Origin: Ptiloglossa arizonensis
Lineage: Eukaryota > Arthropoda > Insecta > Hymenoptera > Colletidae
DNA length: 64,000 nucleotides
Assembly: GCF_051014685.1 (NCBI RefSeq)
Contig: NC_135055.1
Location: forward strand, 22,279,501 to 22,343,500
Reading direction: 5' to 3'
Part shown: positions 38,755-51,624 of the stretch, in pieces
How positions within the stretch are numbered: position 1 is the first letter of the stretch
How the letters are laid out: every line of letters starts with the position of its first letter
Program-made: the position numbers and the translations under genes
Notes under the pieces: model-generated
The model's database searches: none
Seen by the model: the letters and a program-made list of their open reading frames with translations, nothing else
What the model was told of the DNA's origin: nothing

Positions 38755-38870
38755 AATTCTCCCCGGAACTAAATTCTACCGAATTAAATCCCCGCGGTAT
38801 CAAAGTGGCTGCGTTAACGAGAGGCCGGGAAAAGTCGAAAATTCGGTAGAATATAGTTTTAGAGAGAATT
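38755..38870. ncRNA. Gap-free imperfect hairpin after exon D (candidate small-RNA precursor or MITE remnant)
   Basis: Arms 38755-38785 and 38840-38870 pair over 31 positions without any gap: 26 Watson-Crick pairs, 2 G:U pairs and 3 mismatches, including a perfect 13-bp block ATTCTACCGAATT / AATTCGGTAGAAT. The 54-base loop can add a short TCCC/GGGA stem. Five more pairs (CACGG at 38741 with CCGTG at 38880) extend the base beyond an internal loop. It sits 550 bp into the intron in a CpG-poor, AT-richer island. Size and pairing suit a pri-miRNA or a short inverted-repeat element. I do not recognise either arm as a known microRNA. Strand is undetermined. Confidence 0.4.
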
Positions 38871-39882
38871 TAAGAGCCACCGTGGCGCGCAGAGACAGCT
38901 GCGGCAACGGCTGGGCGCAGAAACAGCCCTGCTTTCCCGTTTCTCGTTTTATTCGAGGTTCGGTCGGCCGGCTGTCGCGAAGAAACTCCCCTTTCCTTTC
39001 CGAATTTACCTCCGGATCGGGAGGCGACCGTCGAATTTGCGTAATCCGCGAGCAAATCTCGCGCGGAACGAGCTCGCGAGTGACTCGAGCAGCTGGCGTC
39101 GCGGGTAGCGTCCGAAATCCCGAAAAGGCCAACCGGAAACCCGATCGCAGGGTTCCTCGTGCTCGCGGAAATGGAGGACGCGGCCGCCACCCGTTCTCCG
39201 GTGGTGATGGAAAATCGGTACGCGTCGAGGCGAGGAGTTCCCTCGATCGTCTCCGAGCCGAGTACCCGACGAGTTCCGTAGTCTTCGAGACCGTGTTATC
39301 GGTCGAAAGTGCCCGAGGCGGTATCTCGATACCTCCGCGGAGAGTTTCTCGAGCGGGTTTCGTTCACGGGGTGAGAACAAGCTACCCTATCTCCGACGCG
39401 TCGCGTCGAAACCTTCGAACCTCGAGGTCGTTAATTTCTTTCTTTTTTCGAAAGAAAATTTTAACCATCGTCGAGTCGATATCCATTGAGACGAAGGGGT
39501 TCGAGGATTCTCCCTCGCCGGAGAGGAGCGTCGAGGTAACGTCTCTTTCGGTTCGAGCGCCGCGGTAACCCTCTTTCCGAAGAATATTCCGTCGACGAGG
39601 TTACGACGGGCAAGGATCGAGAAGTATAAACGTTGTCCCGTCCCCGGTCGAGGGTCGTAACTCGGCCCGTGCGCCCGCGAGGCTTATCTCGATCGACGAA
39701 TTCGCGACGGTGAAATCGAGTTCGTTCCCGATAGCGCGCATCATCGCCCACCCGGTATACGACGCGATTCCTCCGAGGATCGTCGAAAGTCTCTCAGGAC
39801 TTTCGATCGGTGCTCGTCATCTCGCTACGATCCTCTCGGGGTCGCTTCGAGGAGCGCCCGTCGGGCCGGGCGAGTCGATAAG

Positions 39883-39919
39883 CCGCCACCGCCGCCGCCA
39901 CCGCCGCCACCGCCGCCGC
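39883..39919. repeat. (CCGCCA/CCG)n repeat
   Basis: Run of CCG and CCA triplets, roughly GCCGCCACC units. It could encode poly-Pro, poly-Ala or poly-Arg/His depending on frame, but no exon is supported around it. Confidence 0.85.
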
Positions 39920-42049
39920 TGGGCATCCCCCTGCGAGGTCGCGATAAGCCGCTCTACGTACCGCATACTCGGTGCTACGTAGTTATCCATTATCTACGCG
40001 GAGACCGGCTACGACCGGAAGAGCGAAGAAGGCTCGAAGCCGCCGCGATCGACGCGGCCCGGACTTTCGACGAACTCGAGACCCTTCGAGACGTCTCGGC
40101 GCGACGCCACGCAGCCGAGAACTCGGAGCGGCTCGTCTCGAAACTCGATTCGATCTCGCGTCCGTCCTCGAGGAATCGTCGCGAGCGAGCGGGAACCCGG
40201 CTTCGGCTATCTCGAAGGAGAATTTTCCATCTCCGTCGGTGGTCCGCTCCCAGGCGCATGGATCTCCGTCGAATATCTCTCCGGCGAGCTGGCCGAAGAA
40301 TTTCGAGGGTCGAAACTTTGACCGGGCATCGTTCGTTCTCCTCGCGATAACCGTGGTCTCGGATACGGGGTTTGCGCAACGGTTCCCCGGTTTTTCTTGC
40401 CGGTAGACCGTTCCCGCGATTAATAAAGTGCACGCGAGATAGTCACGGCCGGCGAGGAACCGTCCCGCTCTAACTTTGTAAAATTTCACGCCGCGAACAC
40501 GACGGAGAAACGTTATTACGATCCATTTCGCGGAAGGAACTTTTTACCCGGTGGCTCGCGATCCCCGGTGCCGTGGCGCACGGAAAAGAAATTGCCCGGG
40601 CTACCACCGATAACCCGTATCCGTTCTTCGCGGCTATCGGCTCCGACGATGAAAGGAACCGTATCGTGTGTGCCCATTATCCCTCGCCTTCCGCGTTACG
40701 CTCGGTATCTTCCGAGCGCAGCCCTTCGGCCCAGGGTGCTCCGCTCCGAACGAACTTTCCACCGGTCTTACGGACTCGGTAAATTCCCTGCCCGACGAGT
40801 TAAGATTTCGCGTTCACCTCGTCGAGGAATACCCACCTTTCGCGTTTCGAACCGCGGGAGTAACGTTCCAACGAATATTCCGGTTTCGAATTTCCAGATT
40901 TGGAAAAGTTAACGCGGGACCGTCGTCCCGCGAGCGGGATCGAGCCTTTACGTTTCCAATTCCATTAACCGGGGAGAAACGGCACCCAATGCGTTCGCGA
41001 AAACACGTAGCCGGTCGCGCTTTCCTCGAACGCGTTACTCCAATTACGCGAGACCGGGAGAGAGACTCGTAGACGCGCTCGAGACTCTCGAGCGTGTCGC
41101 GAGTTCTGCACGATTCCGCGACGGTTCCTCTTGTCGCGGGGATCTCGCGGAACACGCGAAAGAAACGAGCCGAACCGTCGCGATAAGCCGACCGCCCCAA
41201 GGTACGTTGTCCCTTCGACGGATCGATCGCCGCGACACGAACGACACCGACCTGCTGTTCCCGACGACGACGACGACTCGGACGACTCGAACGACGTCGA
41301 CGACGGATCCGACGACTACTCCCTGTCCCTCGAAAGACCGATGGCGAACCCCCAGGGAGGGACGACGGATGTTGATTTATTAAAAGCCCGTGGCCGATCG
41401 TAAGTCATCCGTCAGCGAGGCAACGGTGAATGGGAAATTGATCAGTACGAGCAACGTGGAAAGTTTCGGGCCCCGGTTTGGAAATACTTGCCGATTACGC
41501 GGCACTTAGGTAACGATGTCGCGGGGGATCGATAGGTAATTAACAGACGAGGCGACACGCCGAAGCGGGGAGATGTTTTAATCGCATCGGAGGTCGCGCG
41601 CGGCCGGTCCCCGGGATTAAAAAATAATTGGCCGCGCGGCGCGAGCCGGTAAAGGCGAGCACGGCGAACCGGAGCTTACCAGGGACGGTAAATCGTTCGA
41701 GCCGATGAATAATTACGGTGAGACCTCGAGATCGAGAAGAAACGGAGGAGGACCGGTAGCGATCGGAAACGGACAAGCGCGTATCCGTGACGCGTTAATC
41801 AAACGGACGAACGAGAATTATCGGCGGTTTCGCAGCCGACTCGGTGTCGAACGGATCCACCAATGGCGGTAATTACCCACCGGTAAATAGAATCGGTCGA
41901 TTCGGGGACGAAATCGACACCCGGTACAAAGGAGGGGTTTAATTGTCGCCGCGACGGCGGAGCGGGGCCGTCGCGCGGATACACGTTCGTTGCGGAGCAA
42001 TCAGCCGCTGGGAAGCATCGACGCGCGAACCTCCGCCGCGACGTAGCAC

Positions 42050-42084
42050 GAGCGCGAGAGCGAGCGCGAGAGCGAGCGCGAAAT
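42050..42084. repeat. 12-bp tandem repeat GAGCGCGAGAGC
   Basis: Two exact copies and most of a third. It is another CpG-rich local duplication. Confidence 0.8.
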
Positions 42085-45000
42085 CGTTCCACCGTTCGAA
42101 CGAAGGAGCAAAGTGCATCCGCGGAGTGCAATCGAGGGTTTTCATAACGGCGCCGCTGACGCGAAATTGCGCGGTCGAGCATCGGCTGCTGGCGGCGCTT
42201 CGCGCTGAAAACGCTAACGAAATCAAACTACGATCCAGGGGAATTAATTTGCTTATTGTCCCGATGAAATTGACGCGAAACGAGCCCCGCGACGAGCGCG
42301 CTAATTGCGACCGGCGACGCGCGCCTCGTCGCCCCGACAACGACGATTCCATTTCTCACCCTTTGAACGCGACCGCGACCACGAGCGCGTGCACGCGTCG
42401 GTTTCGACAACGACGAACTTTGTTCGCTGGCTGGAAACACCATCGCGTCGCGGTGCGCGTCGTTCGAAAATCCGAAAAGTCGCGGCGCGCGCCAAAAATC
42501 AACAGGATGCTCCGAAAACGGGCGTACGTTCCAGTATCGCTCGAACGCGAAAAATATACAATTTATCGAAAAAAGAGTAAAACCGTTTCGTCGACCGTCG
42601 CGTCGTTACAATTTGCGCTCGTTGACCGTGCAACGTCCGCGATAAAATTTCCCTTTTTTCGGTTATCCGCGATCGCGACTCGCGTCCCGTCGACATCGAC
42701 CGGCGCTCGAATCGGGAGACGATTCGTTTCGGCGTAGCGAAACGATAACGGACGTTGCGAACAAGGTCGCGATATCCAGAACGCGGCTTCGTTCGTCGGA
42801 GAAATCGTGCCGGAGGACGATACGCCGAAGAATAACGAAGATAATGGCGATAACGAGGAACTCGCGACCTCGACCGAACAACGAACGGTACGCCAAGATG
42901 GTAATTGCGGGGGAAAAATCCAACCGAGTGTGACGGACACTGCGGAATAACGGATAATTACCGTAAATGTATCCGACGTTGCTTAATTGATGCATGTTGG
43001 TAAAGATATTGACAAACGATCGCTAAATGGACGCTTAATGAACGACCGCCGCCGCCGCTGCTAAAAGCAACCCTCTCTTGCAACCGATGCAACGACCGAG
43101 AGGAATTCTCGCGGGTTTACGTCCGAGTAAGAGAAACATCGCGACGAGGAGCTCGCGCCGGTCGACTCGTTCTTCGTTCGATTCGCCTTCTCGATGATTC
43201 GAACGCGATCGAATTCCCGCGATACTTTAACGAACAACGTACCGTGTTTGCCGAGCGATACCGAGCTACGGTTCGATATCGAGGCGCGATTGATTCCGTC
43301 CGATACAGCCGCGGGTAAATTATAGCCCCGAGTTTCTGGGACAACCGGCGTGCGCGGGCCGCGTGGGTTAGTTTTTGGTCGAGAATTCGCGAAAATGGTA
43401 GCCGCATCGAGCATCCCCGCGCGATGGTTAATTCATACGCAAGCTCGAAAATACTATCCGACCGGCGCAAACGTTACTCGGGACCGTAAACCGAAATCCT
43501 CTCCGGCGCGGTATCGAGGCGGTGCGCTTCGCCGGACGTTTCGGATATCGGTCGATCGATCGACTTTCATCGAGCTCGTTTCTCGCGAACAACCGAGGGA
43601 AATTCGAGCGAGAAATTAGAAACACCGCTGGTTCGCGAGAGGGCCGAGCTATCGTCGTTCAAAGATTTATCCGTACGGGGGATACGGTGGCTCTTCGCTG
43701 GAACGTTCCCGCTCCGGAAATCGGTAACTTGGAGCGATCGGGTCGAGTATCGGCTCGCGAACGCGGCGATATTTAATTCGCGTCGAGCGAACGGGAGCAA
43801 GCGGAATCGAGGAGCGCGGGCGCAGAGGAGGTTCGCGATGCTCGCGTCCTCGAGACGGATCGCGAGGAGCGATAACCCGTCGGTCTCGGAGGAGTCGGCG
43901 TCTGGTCCGGAATACGCAAGGCGAGAGTCGAGGCTGCGAATTGAATGGGAAATTGATGGGCTTCGCCCTGTCGGCCGTGTACGCGGCGTATATCCGCCAT
44001 AGAGCCCCCGCTAGATTCCGTTGTGTCCCGCTCGTGTATACAGCCTGTACCTCGGAACGTCCCGACGCTTCCCCACCCCGTCGGCATTCAGTTCCGACGG
44101 TACACGCGACGTGTTCCCCGCCGCATAGAGAACGTCGTGGGTAGCCGGCGGTCTGCGTGTACAGCTGCGGGCGGCCGACGCTCCGTTTGGACCGGTGTTT
44201 ACCCATGCTGACCGCTTGAATATGTATCGTCCGGCTGCGCTTTGATTGTACGCCCTCGCATTTGCATACGGAAGTGTCCGGACCGCGCGAGCCGCCCCAA
44301 GACGCAACAGTCGGACCCGAGAACGCTCGACGGACCCCTGGCTGCGTTTTCCCTTCCGCTTCGCTGGCTTTCGAGCGTTACGGAGAGGACCGAGCGAAAG
44401 ACCGGGTACTCGGGGTAAGAGAAATTCGGTAACGTCGACGCGGCTACCGCGAGCGTGTAACTTTCGAAACCGTGTCGTTCGACTCGTCCGTAAATTCCCG
44501 TTTCGAATCGACGCGCGGAGCGTCGGCTTTGCCCCGTCCGTCGGAGAGATCGCGGATCGAGCGCGCGTCAAAGTCGCGCCAAGTTCGAGCTCGCCCCGCC
44601 GGCGATTATCCCGCGAGCCTCGTCTCGAACCTCGCGACGAGACGTTTCTGCGCGAAACTCGAAGCTGCGTTCCCCGAGACGGGCGAGGATCGTGTTCGAG
44701 GAAGTTGCGAACGCGGCTGGAACGTGTACGCGCGGTTCTTCGACGACGATACGTGTACGCTCGAACGTTCGAGACGCGCAACACGGTTCGAAGGAAACTT
44801 TGTTCGCCACTTGTTGCGCGGTAACGTCTCTCCCCTCCTGACCATGTTGCGCAACAAAGTTCCGTCGCGAGACTTTGTTGCACCGTTGGCTGCAGCGAGC
44901 CGAAACCGTTGCCGGACAGAGTCGTTCCCAACGCCCGAGAGAGGACTCGTATCCGCTCGAAAGCAGAGTTCTCGAAAACCTCGACAACTTCCCCTCGAAG

Positions 45001-46615
45001 CGACCCTCTTCGCTACCGACGAGGAAACAATTACGCCTTCGCCGAAACGTTCTCCCCTTTTACCACCGGCGAATATTCCCTCCGGCCGCGCGTTTCCACC
45101 AAACTTTTAATACGCGCCGTTCCGTACGCCGCCCCGTAATGCAAATCCGTGTAACGGTCCAACGGCGCGCAAAGCTGCGTTTGACGGCGCGCGATTATCC
45201 CTCGATTCGTACGAATGCCAGCGATTAAACCGGGCGTCGGTTTACCTCCGAACGAACAATCGAACCAGCTCGAGCGAAATATTGTAATCGCTCGTCGATG
45301 CTCGGGGCGTCGATCTTCCGCGCGGTCTCGAGGCCGTTACCGACGACTCTATCGACGACTCCACGGAACGACGAAAAGAACCGAGGTTCTCGACCCCGAG
45401 TCGATCGAATCGCGACCACGGATCCTCGTAGATTTTTCTTACCGAACGGAGGGTTACGAACGGACGTGGGAAACGGAAGTCCACGGAAGAACCCTTCGAC
45501 GAAACTCCGAAGACCTCTTCACCGGCGATCCTCCACTCCCGACGGCGAGAGTGATTTCTGGGGTCAGCGATTCGCTCCACCGAGACGAAGACCCGTCCAT
45601 TCCCCGACCGAGTAAATATTTCATCCCGACGAAACCTCTGCCCGCGGTTCGCGTTTTCACCTTCCCGGCGTCTCCGACTCTTCCTCGGTCCTCGGTTTAC
45701 TTTCCGAGGAAACGATCCTCGCGTCCGCGTCGAGAGTCTCCCCGCGTCCAACGACCATTCTCCATCGTTCGACGAAAGTTCGGCGCCGGAGGACCGGTCG
45801 AAAAAATCCTCCGCGATCGACGTCGCGCCCTAACCCCGCGAAAACCTGCCGCTAATTTCGAAGTTGGCCGCGAAACCACCGGGTGGGATCTCCGAGTAGG
45901 CGCGTCGGACGATCGCGAGCACGGCCGAAAGACGGGAAGTTTCGCGTCGTCTGGCATAGTTCGACGCCGCGGTACGCGGAGGCGCGTAGAATCTTTAGAA
46001 TGGCGCGCGACAGGAAGCTCGAGGGAGTTTCGCCTCGGAGCGGAAACACCGCGGTCGACGGGGAAACTTTGAACGACGTTTGCCCGCGCGACGGTGCATC
46101 GGGACGGACCACGGAGAGGACGCGAGCTCGGCGGACCGCTATCTTCTACGCGAAAATAATACGGTGACCGCGAACCGCGAGAGAGAACGAGCAACGACGA
46201 GCGAGTCGATATCGTCGAACCCCCGCGACGCTCGACGAGGAACAACGAGGTTACGGGGGAAAGAAATTAGCGTCGACGAATCGCTGCGGAATCGGCGAAC
46301 GATAAGAACGGGGTGCGTCAGAGTTCCGCGACTCGCGGCCGGAGAGTATTAAAGTAAACTCGCCGAGTCGTTGGAAGTTTCGCCCGTTCCCGGGATCGTC
46401 GCGTAACTCGCGCTCGCGCGGCAGTTTGATACGTTAATCCGTTAAATTGGAGAATTTATCGGGTCGAAAGTTGGTTTAATCTCGACCCGACGTAGACGAC
46501 GCGAGCAGCCGAGTCGCGCGCGTGGCCGGGCGTTGCGCCGCGCGCACCGAGACGGATACGAAGTCGAGGGAGAACAGGAGAGCGAGATACGCCGAGCGAC
46601 GAGACGACGAAAGAC

Positions 46616-46639
46616 GGAGAGAGAAAGAGAGAGAGAGAG
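46616..46639. repeat. GA-rich simple repeat
   Basis: Imperfect GA run with one AA interruption. Confidence 0.75.
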
Positions 46640-47380
46640 GCAGAGTGCGCGTTTCGAGAACCGTAAAGCGACGAGACGCGAGCTGCTCGGGAGTTATCCT
46701 CGACGTCTTGCCGCGCTCGAGGCTCGTCAAGGTAAACCGACTCCGTGAATTAATTAGTCGACAAACGAGCGAACAACCGCGCTGGCTAGTTGGAGGCGGG
46801 AACGGGCGTCGGCGCGTGCCATACCGTGGAAAACGACGACGATCCTGGTACCCGAATACGAGCGAACGAGACGCGCCACCGGACTCGAACGATCCGACTT
46901 CGACGACGTTCTCTCGGCCGTCGAGGATCCACGAATCCTCGACGACTCGGAACGAATTTCATCGGGGTCCATTCGCGAGACAAAATAGTTAACCGTCGAC
47001 GAATCCTCCCCCGTTTCGACTCTCGACGATACCGACCGAACTCGAAGGGGAGCGACTTTGAACCGCGCGCGAGGGGAAAAGCCGAACGATGGAAGACGAG
47101 CGGAGAAACCCGGTGCCGCAAAGTTTCGCGAAACCGAGAGACTCCGGGTGGCTCGAGGGACGCCGGGGGGTTACGTTTATTGGAACTCGGAGCTACCGTC
47201 GGTCCCTCGAGATCGAACAGCGGTGAATAATACAGCCCGATACGCATCCCCTGTTCCCCGTCGCGGCGATACCGTCCGATTCCGTTCCGCGAACGCGGTG
47301 ACCGAAGGGGAATGGAAGAAAAAAGTCAGCGAACGCGGAACGAGGATACGTAAATATAAATCCGGCAAATGAGAGACGGG

Positions 47381-47404
47381 GCGGTGCGGTGCGGTGCGGT
47401 GCGG
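47381..47404. repeat. (GCGGT)n pentanucleotide repeat
   Basis: Four exact copies of GCGGT followed by GCGG. Confidence 0.9.
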
Positions 47405-47978
47405 AAAAGTCGAAGATAAAGGAAGTTCGGAGTGCTCGCCGGATACGGGCGAGCAAAGTTTTCGAGAGCTTTCCGACGGCACCCCCGGGAATCGAGCCAC
47501 GCGCGCGATGCTCGAGACTCCGCGCGGTTCACGGGGAGCACGGATCCTCGTAATATTTCTCGAAATCCTTCAAAATTCCGCTCGGCTCCCCGCGCCACGC
47601 GGGTTTCCACCCCTGGCTACCGCGGGATTTACGAAGAGAGCTTCCGCGGGAATCGTTCGGCACTGTCGCCATTCGTCACCGGGCAAATCCCTCGTTCGCG
47701 GTTTACAATTACGGGAGACGAATCGATCCGATCGGGGCTCGCGTCGCCGGAAAAATAATTGCCGTTTTATCGTGCGACCGTGCGCGTAAATCGACGCCCC
47801 CTGCCCCGTAGATGGAGTTCCGCGGACGACGATTCCTTCGTACCCCGAAACGAATCGGAAACTCACCGACCGCCCCGAGATTCTATCGTATCGCCGTACC
47901 GTAAGACACGGGAGACCTTGTAACGAATGGCTCGTACACTCGCTGCTAGTCGAAGAAATATATTCGGTTCGCTTCGAA

Positions 47979-47993
47979 AGAGAGAGAGAGAGA
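47979..47993. repeat. (AG)n short microsatellite
   Basis: Seven to eight AG units inside unannotated intron sequence. Confidence 0.8.
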
Positions 47994-49042
47994 ACAGGGG
48001 ACTGAAATCTCCGCGAGCTCCAGCGCTGGAAGTCCTCGTCCCGGGGACGAACTTTGAACGCTTTTCCAACGATACGTTCCGAATCGTTTTCGTCCTCGAT
48101 ATCGACGAGATCGCGTTTCTTTTCGAACTCGAAAAGGGGACGATCGAGACCGAGAGAGACCGAGCAACAACGAGCGAACCGAACTATCGCGCTCGACGCT
48201 CGAAACTCGGGACCGACGGATGCGGTATAAACGTTCTTTTACGTTTCTCGCGACGACTCGTCTAGAGAGAGGTCACCCGACGAAGATGCGCCCAAACTCG
48301 ACCGGGTTTTCGATACATTTTTTCCTCGGAACCAGCGTTCACGCGCAACGAGAATCGGCGTCGATCCGGATCTTCCGGTATCGCCGCACGGATTCCTCGA
48401 ACAACGTCGACGTCGGAAAAATTGATCACTTTCGACCGATAACGAATCTGTCCCGCCGAGAGAATGCTTCGATACCTTCCTCGATACTCGTCAACCGGTC
48501 GAATAAACCGCAGGCGACGATAATACCGCGCCAGACATCGGTAACAATTTATCCAATGAACACATCCTGTTATCTCGTCCGCGCTCTCCACCGGACACTT
48601 CCCCCCGTGTCGGCCGACCGAGTAATAGCTGTATCGAGTAACGCGTACTCGCTCTCTGGCTCGATACCGTGCAAGGCGATCGTTTCTCCGCGAAGAAGCT
48701 GGCTTCGGTCGTCGTTTATACGATACGGCGATAACCGCTCCGTCGACCTTGAGCGAACGATACCGCGTTTTTTCGAACCGTACGAGAAACGGGTTCCGTG
48801 AGAGGAGAAATAATCTCCTAGCGATAATCCGTTCACCGACGAGAGCGGAAAAGATCGAATCCATCGTCCGGAGGAATCGACGCGCGCGACGAAAAGTCGT
48901 CGCTGTGAACGCGGAAGTCGTTTCTCGATTAAACGGAACGGACCGCGATATTCGAGCCACGTATCGCGTCGGCCTCGGTTCGGCTTCGATCTTCACGGGC
49001 TGGGCTCGCTCGGCTACCCTACGGCCCGTTGTAACTCCCTTT

Positions 49043-49080
49043 CGTCCCCTAAATTGTCACGCGTCCCCTAAATCGTCGCG
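49043..49080. repeat. 19-bp tandem duplication (CGTCCCCTAAATYGTCRCG x2)
   Basis: Two adjacent 19-bp copies that differ at two positions, both transitions. The first copy overlaps a 28-bp stretch that recurs with five transitions at 49925-49952, so this sequence has a local history of duplication. Confidence 0.75.
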
Positions 49081-51271
49081 GTTAGGGCGGTCCGCTGTCC
49101 AGGCGATGTAAACGCTTAGCATACACCCTCGGTTATACGATGGAAGTTAATGGAAGTAAATAACTTCCGGATCGATATCGTTCGTTTCGCGCGCTTACGA
49201 GTTCCAGGCCCCTTGTAAATTTTCGGTAGCGGTGAAATACGATCGCGGCGTTCGGTGCTCGACGATCGATCGATCGACGGAACGATCCACGTACGTTCGA
49301 AAGGTATCCGGTGAGCGTTCGCGTCGCGAAGTCGGTTCGGTCGCTCCACCTGTTAACACCGCGTTGCGCAAAGACAACAGCCGGTAGGATTATCACCGAG
49401 CGTGGCCATCGACCGCGCTCAGCATCGCATCTGGCGTTAGAGGCGTACCGTTCTCGGTGCCTGCACCGGCTGTCGCCTCGACCAACGCATCGGGACAGTT
49501 GCCTCGATCGGTTTCGTCCGAGACGAGGGATGTTCGCGACGCGCGAGACGACTTCCTCGAAACTTGGAGGATCGAGAAGGTTCGCGCTTTCGGAGGAGAT
49601 CGGTGCGATGCTCGAAACGAAAGGAAAAGGCAACGGGTCGCAACGCGAGAATCTCGATCGATTCGGCGATCGTTCGAACGATCGGTGAAACTCCCGTTCG
49701 GTGCGTGCTCGCTACGTAACCCCGTTTGTACGACGACCGAGCGTTTGTACGCGGTACGCGGTACGTAGTCGGTCGTCAGACGGCACTGTTCGATAATACA
49801 AAGCCCCGTACTGCAGCCGGCTCTCCGTCCAGCGGCGCAATCAGTACGAACAATCGGTTTGCGGAATGGCCGCCGCTGGACACAATCGGCGTCTTCCGCC
49901 GATTCAACGGCTTAAAATACGATTATAATTCCCTTTTGTCTCCTAAATCGTCCTGTCGCGCGCGTATCTTCCGATGGGAGAGGGAGGTAGGGTTTCCGTC
50001 GGGTTTCGTCGCGACAACGCGCGCTCGATCCGGTCGGTCGTCGCGCAGCGCGTCGAAACGACCGTAATATTCCGAGCGGGCGGTCAATGTTCCGCGGAGC
50101 CACGGGGGCCGCAGCCGCAACATCTGCGGAAAAAGAGAGCCACTTGGAACCTGCTGGCTTTTCCGGCTCGGAACACCGAGTCCTACTTGGCCGCAGGCGT
50201 AACCGTTCCCTCTCTCCGGCCGGTCGCGGCATCGAGGGCCTCTGTCTCTCTTTCGAGGGCGAGCGGTGTCGTTTCATTTTTCCGCATATTTTTCGCGCGC
50301 TCCCCTCGCTTCATAGAACATTCCGGGCTTCTTAGTTCCTCGCGTTACCGGGACTCTCTTTTATCCAGTTTCTTCCGCGTCTCTTACTTTTTGCCCGAGC
50401 TCGAGTAGACCGGGGGCCGAAGATGTTGACTTTAAAGCGCGGAAAGTGCTCCACGGATCGACTTCCCTCCTCGGTAAGGTTCGCGGAGCGTTGGGAGGAT
50501 CGGGTGGATCTCGCGACTGTAAGAAACCGTTCCGCGGATCGTAACGCGCGACCGCGAGGGAATTTTTTGCGCGCGGAAATTCGCCGTGAGAGTTATCGTC
50601 GACCGAGGGATAAAGTCGTTGGTCGTTCGGCGCGTGGAAATATCCCTAATTGAAACGGCACGGCACGGTTCAGCTCGGCTCGGCTCGGCTCGCGTGGTTC
50701 CCTTCGACGAAGGACGGTCACCGGCCGCGCGCGCTGTCTCTCCATCTTCCTGTCCACCTTCCGCCCCGTGCCTCCCGTGTCCCTGATTTGATTACCATTC
50801 GCACACACCTCCGCTCTCCGTCCCCGATCTCGTCGCTTATCGCTCTCCCAACTCCACCCTGCGGCCACTGTACACACAGCCCTCTTTATCCGTCCGCTGA
50901 TCCCTTTCGTTGTCTCTGTCTTTCGTGCTCTCTGCGGTCGGTGTACAGGCAGGTTTCGCTCGGTGGCCGATCCGTCCGTTTCGTTTCGGGTACGGTCGGC
51001 TCGCGGTTCCCCGTCGGTCTTTTCGGTCTCTATCGATCCCCTCCTGGCCTCCGTTGCGCCATCGATTCGGTGCCCCCGGTCGATTTCGATCTCTTTCGTA
51101 GTTTTTGCCGCGGGTTCGGTGTTGTTCGCGCGAAGGTTTCTCCCGTCGGTTCGATAACCGAACGGATCGTCCGTTCTGGGAGAAATCGCGCTCGAGTAGG
51201 GCTCGCTCGACGGAAAGTCGATAGTTCGCGAGCGGTCCTCGGTGGGCCGAGGGTACGGGCGGTGAGCGAGG

Positions 51272-51292
51272 ACCGGTCACCGGTCACCGGTC
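51272..51292. repeat. 7-bp tandem repeat ACCGGTC x3
   Basis: Three exact copies of ACCGGTC. Each overlaps the palindrome ACCGGT. Confidence 0.85.
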
Positions 51293-51600
51293 ACGGTCGG
51301 TCCCTTTGCAGCTTTGTCTCTCCCTCGCATCGGATATTATACACGGGATAATATGTCCAGCGGGCCGGGGCTCTTCCGTATCTGTCCGCACACTCGCGCG
51401 AGCGGTCAACGTCACAAACCCGGCGGACGTCGGCCAGCCGGCGAGCGATTCAATACCCGGCGTCATCGCGTTGATACGCTCAAAGCCTCGTTCCGCGGCG
51501 TGCACGATCGCCGGGTATCGTCGAGCGTCATCGAACCGTGACGGGTTTAGAATCGGTTTCGGCTAATCGTGCTTCGCGTATGGACCGCTGTCGTCCGCCT

Positions 51601-51624
51601 CCCAACTCCCATCTCCCACCTCCC
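51601..51624 (-). other. Candidate G-quadruplex (minus strand) in a polypyrimidine tract
   Basis: On the + strand four CCC runs are separated by 4-base spacers, so the minus strand reads four GGG runs with loops AGGT, AGAT and AGTT. This satisfies the usual rule of four G3 runs with loops of 1-7. It belongs to a longer CCTCCCATCT-type repeat, about 51596-51655, of nearly pure pyrimidine. Such tracts can also form triplex DNA. Confidence 0.5.

Noticed and set aside
46459..46490. Hairpin TCGGGTCGA/TCGACCCGA resembling a terminator
   Set aside because: Rho-independent terminators are bacterial and there is no following T-run. 9-bp arms like this are expected repeatedly by chance here.
50650..51351. 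233-codon + strand ORF over a pyrimidine-rich stretch
   Set aside because: The start codon is TTG, and the Ser/Pro/Arg composition follows from the pyrimidine-rich tract. No known domain.
51334..51517. Several 7-9 bp inverted repeats (ATATTAT/ATAATAT; TACCCGGCG/CGCCGGGTA)
   Set aside because: Each is within chance expectation for the window and they do not nest.
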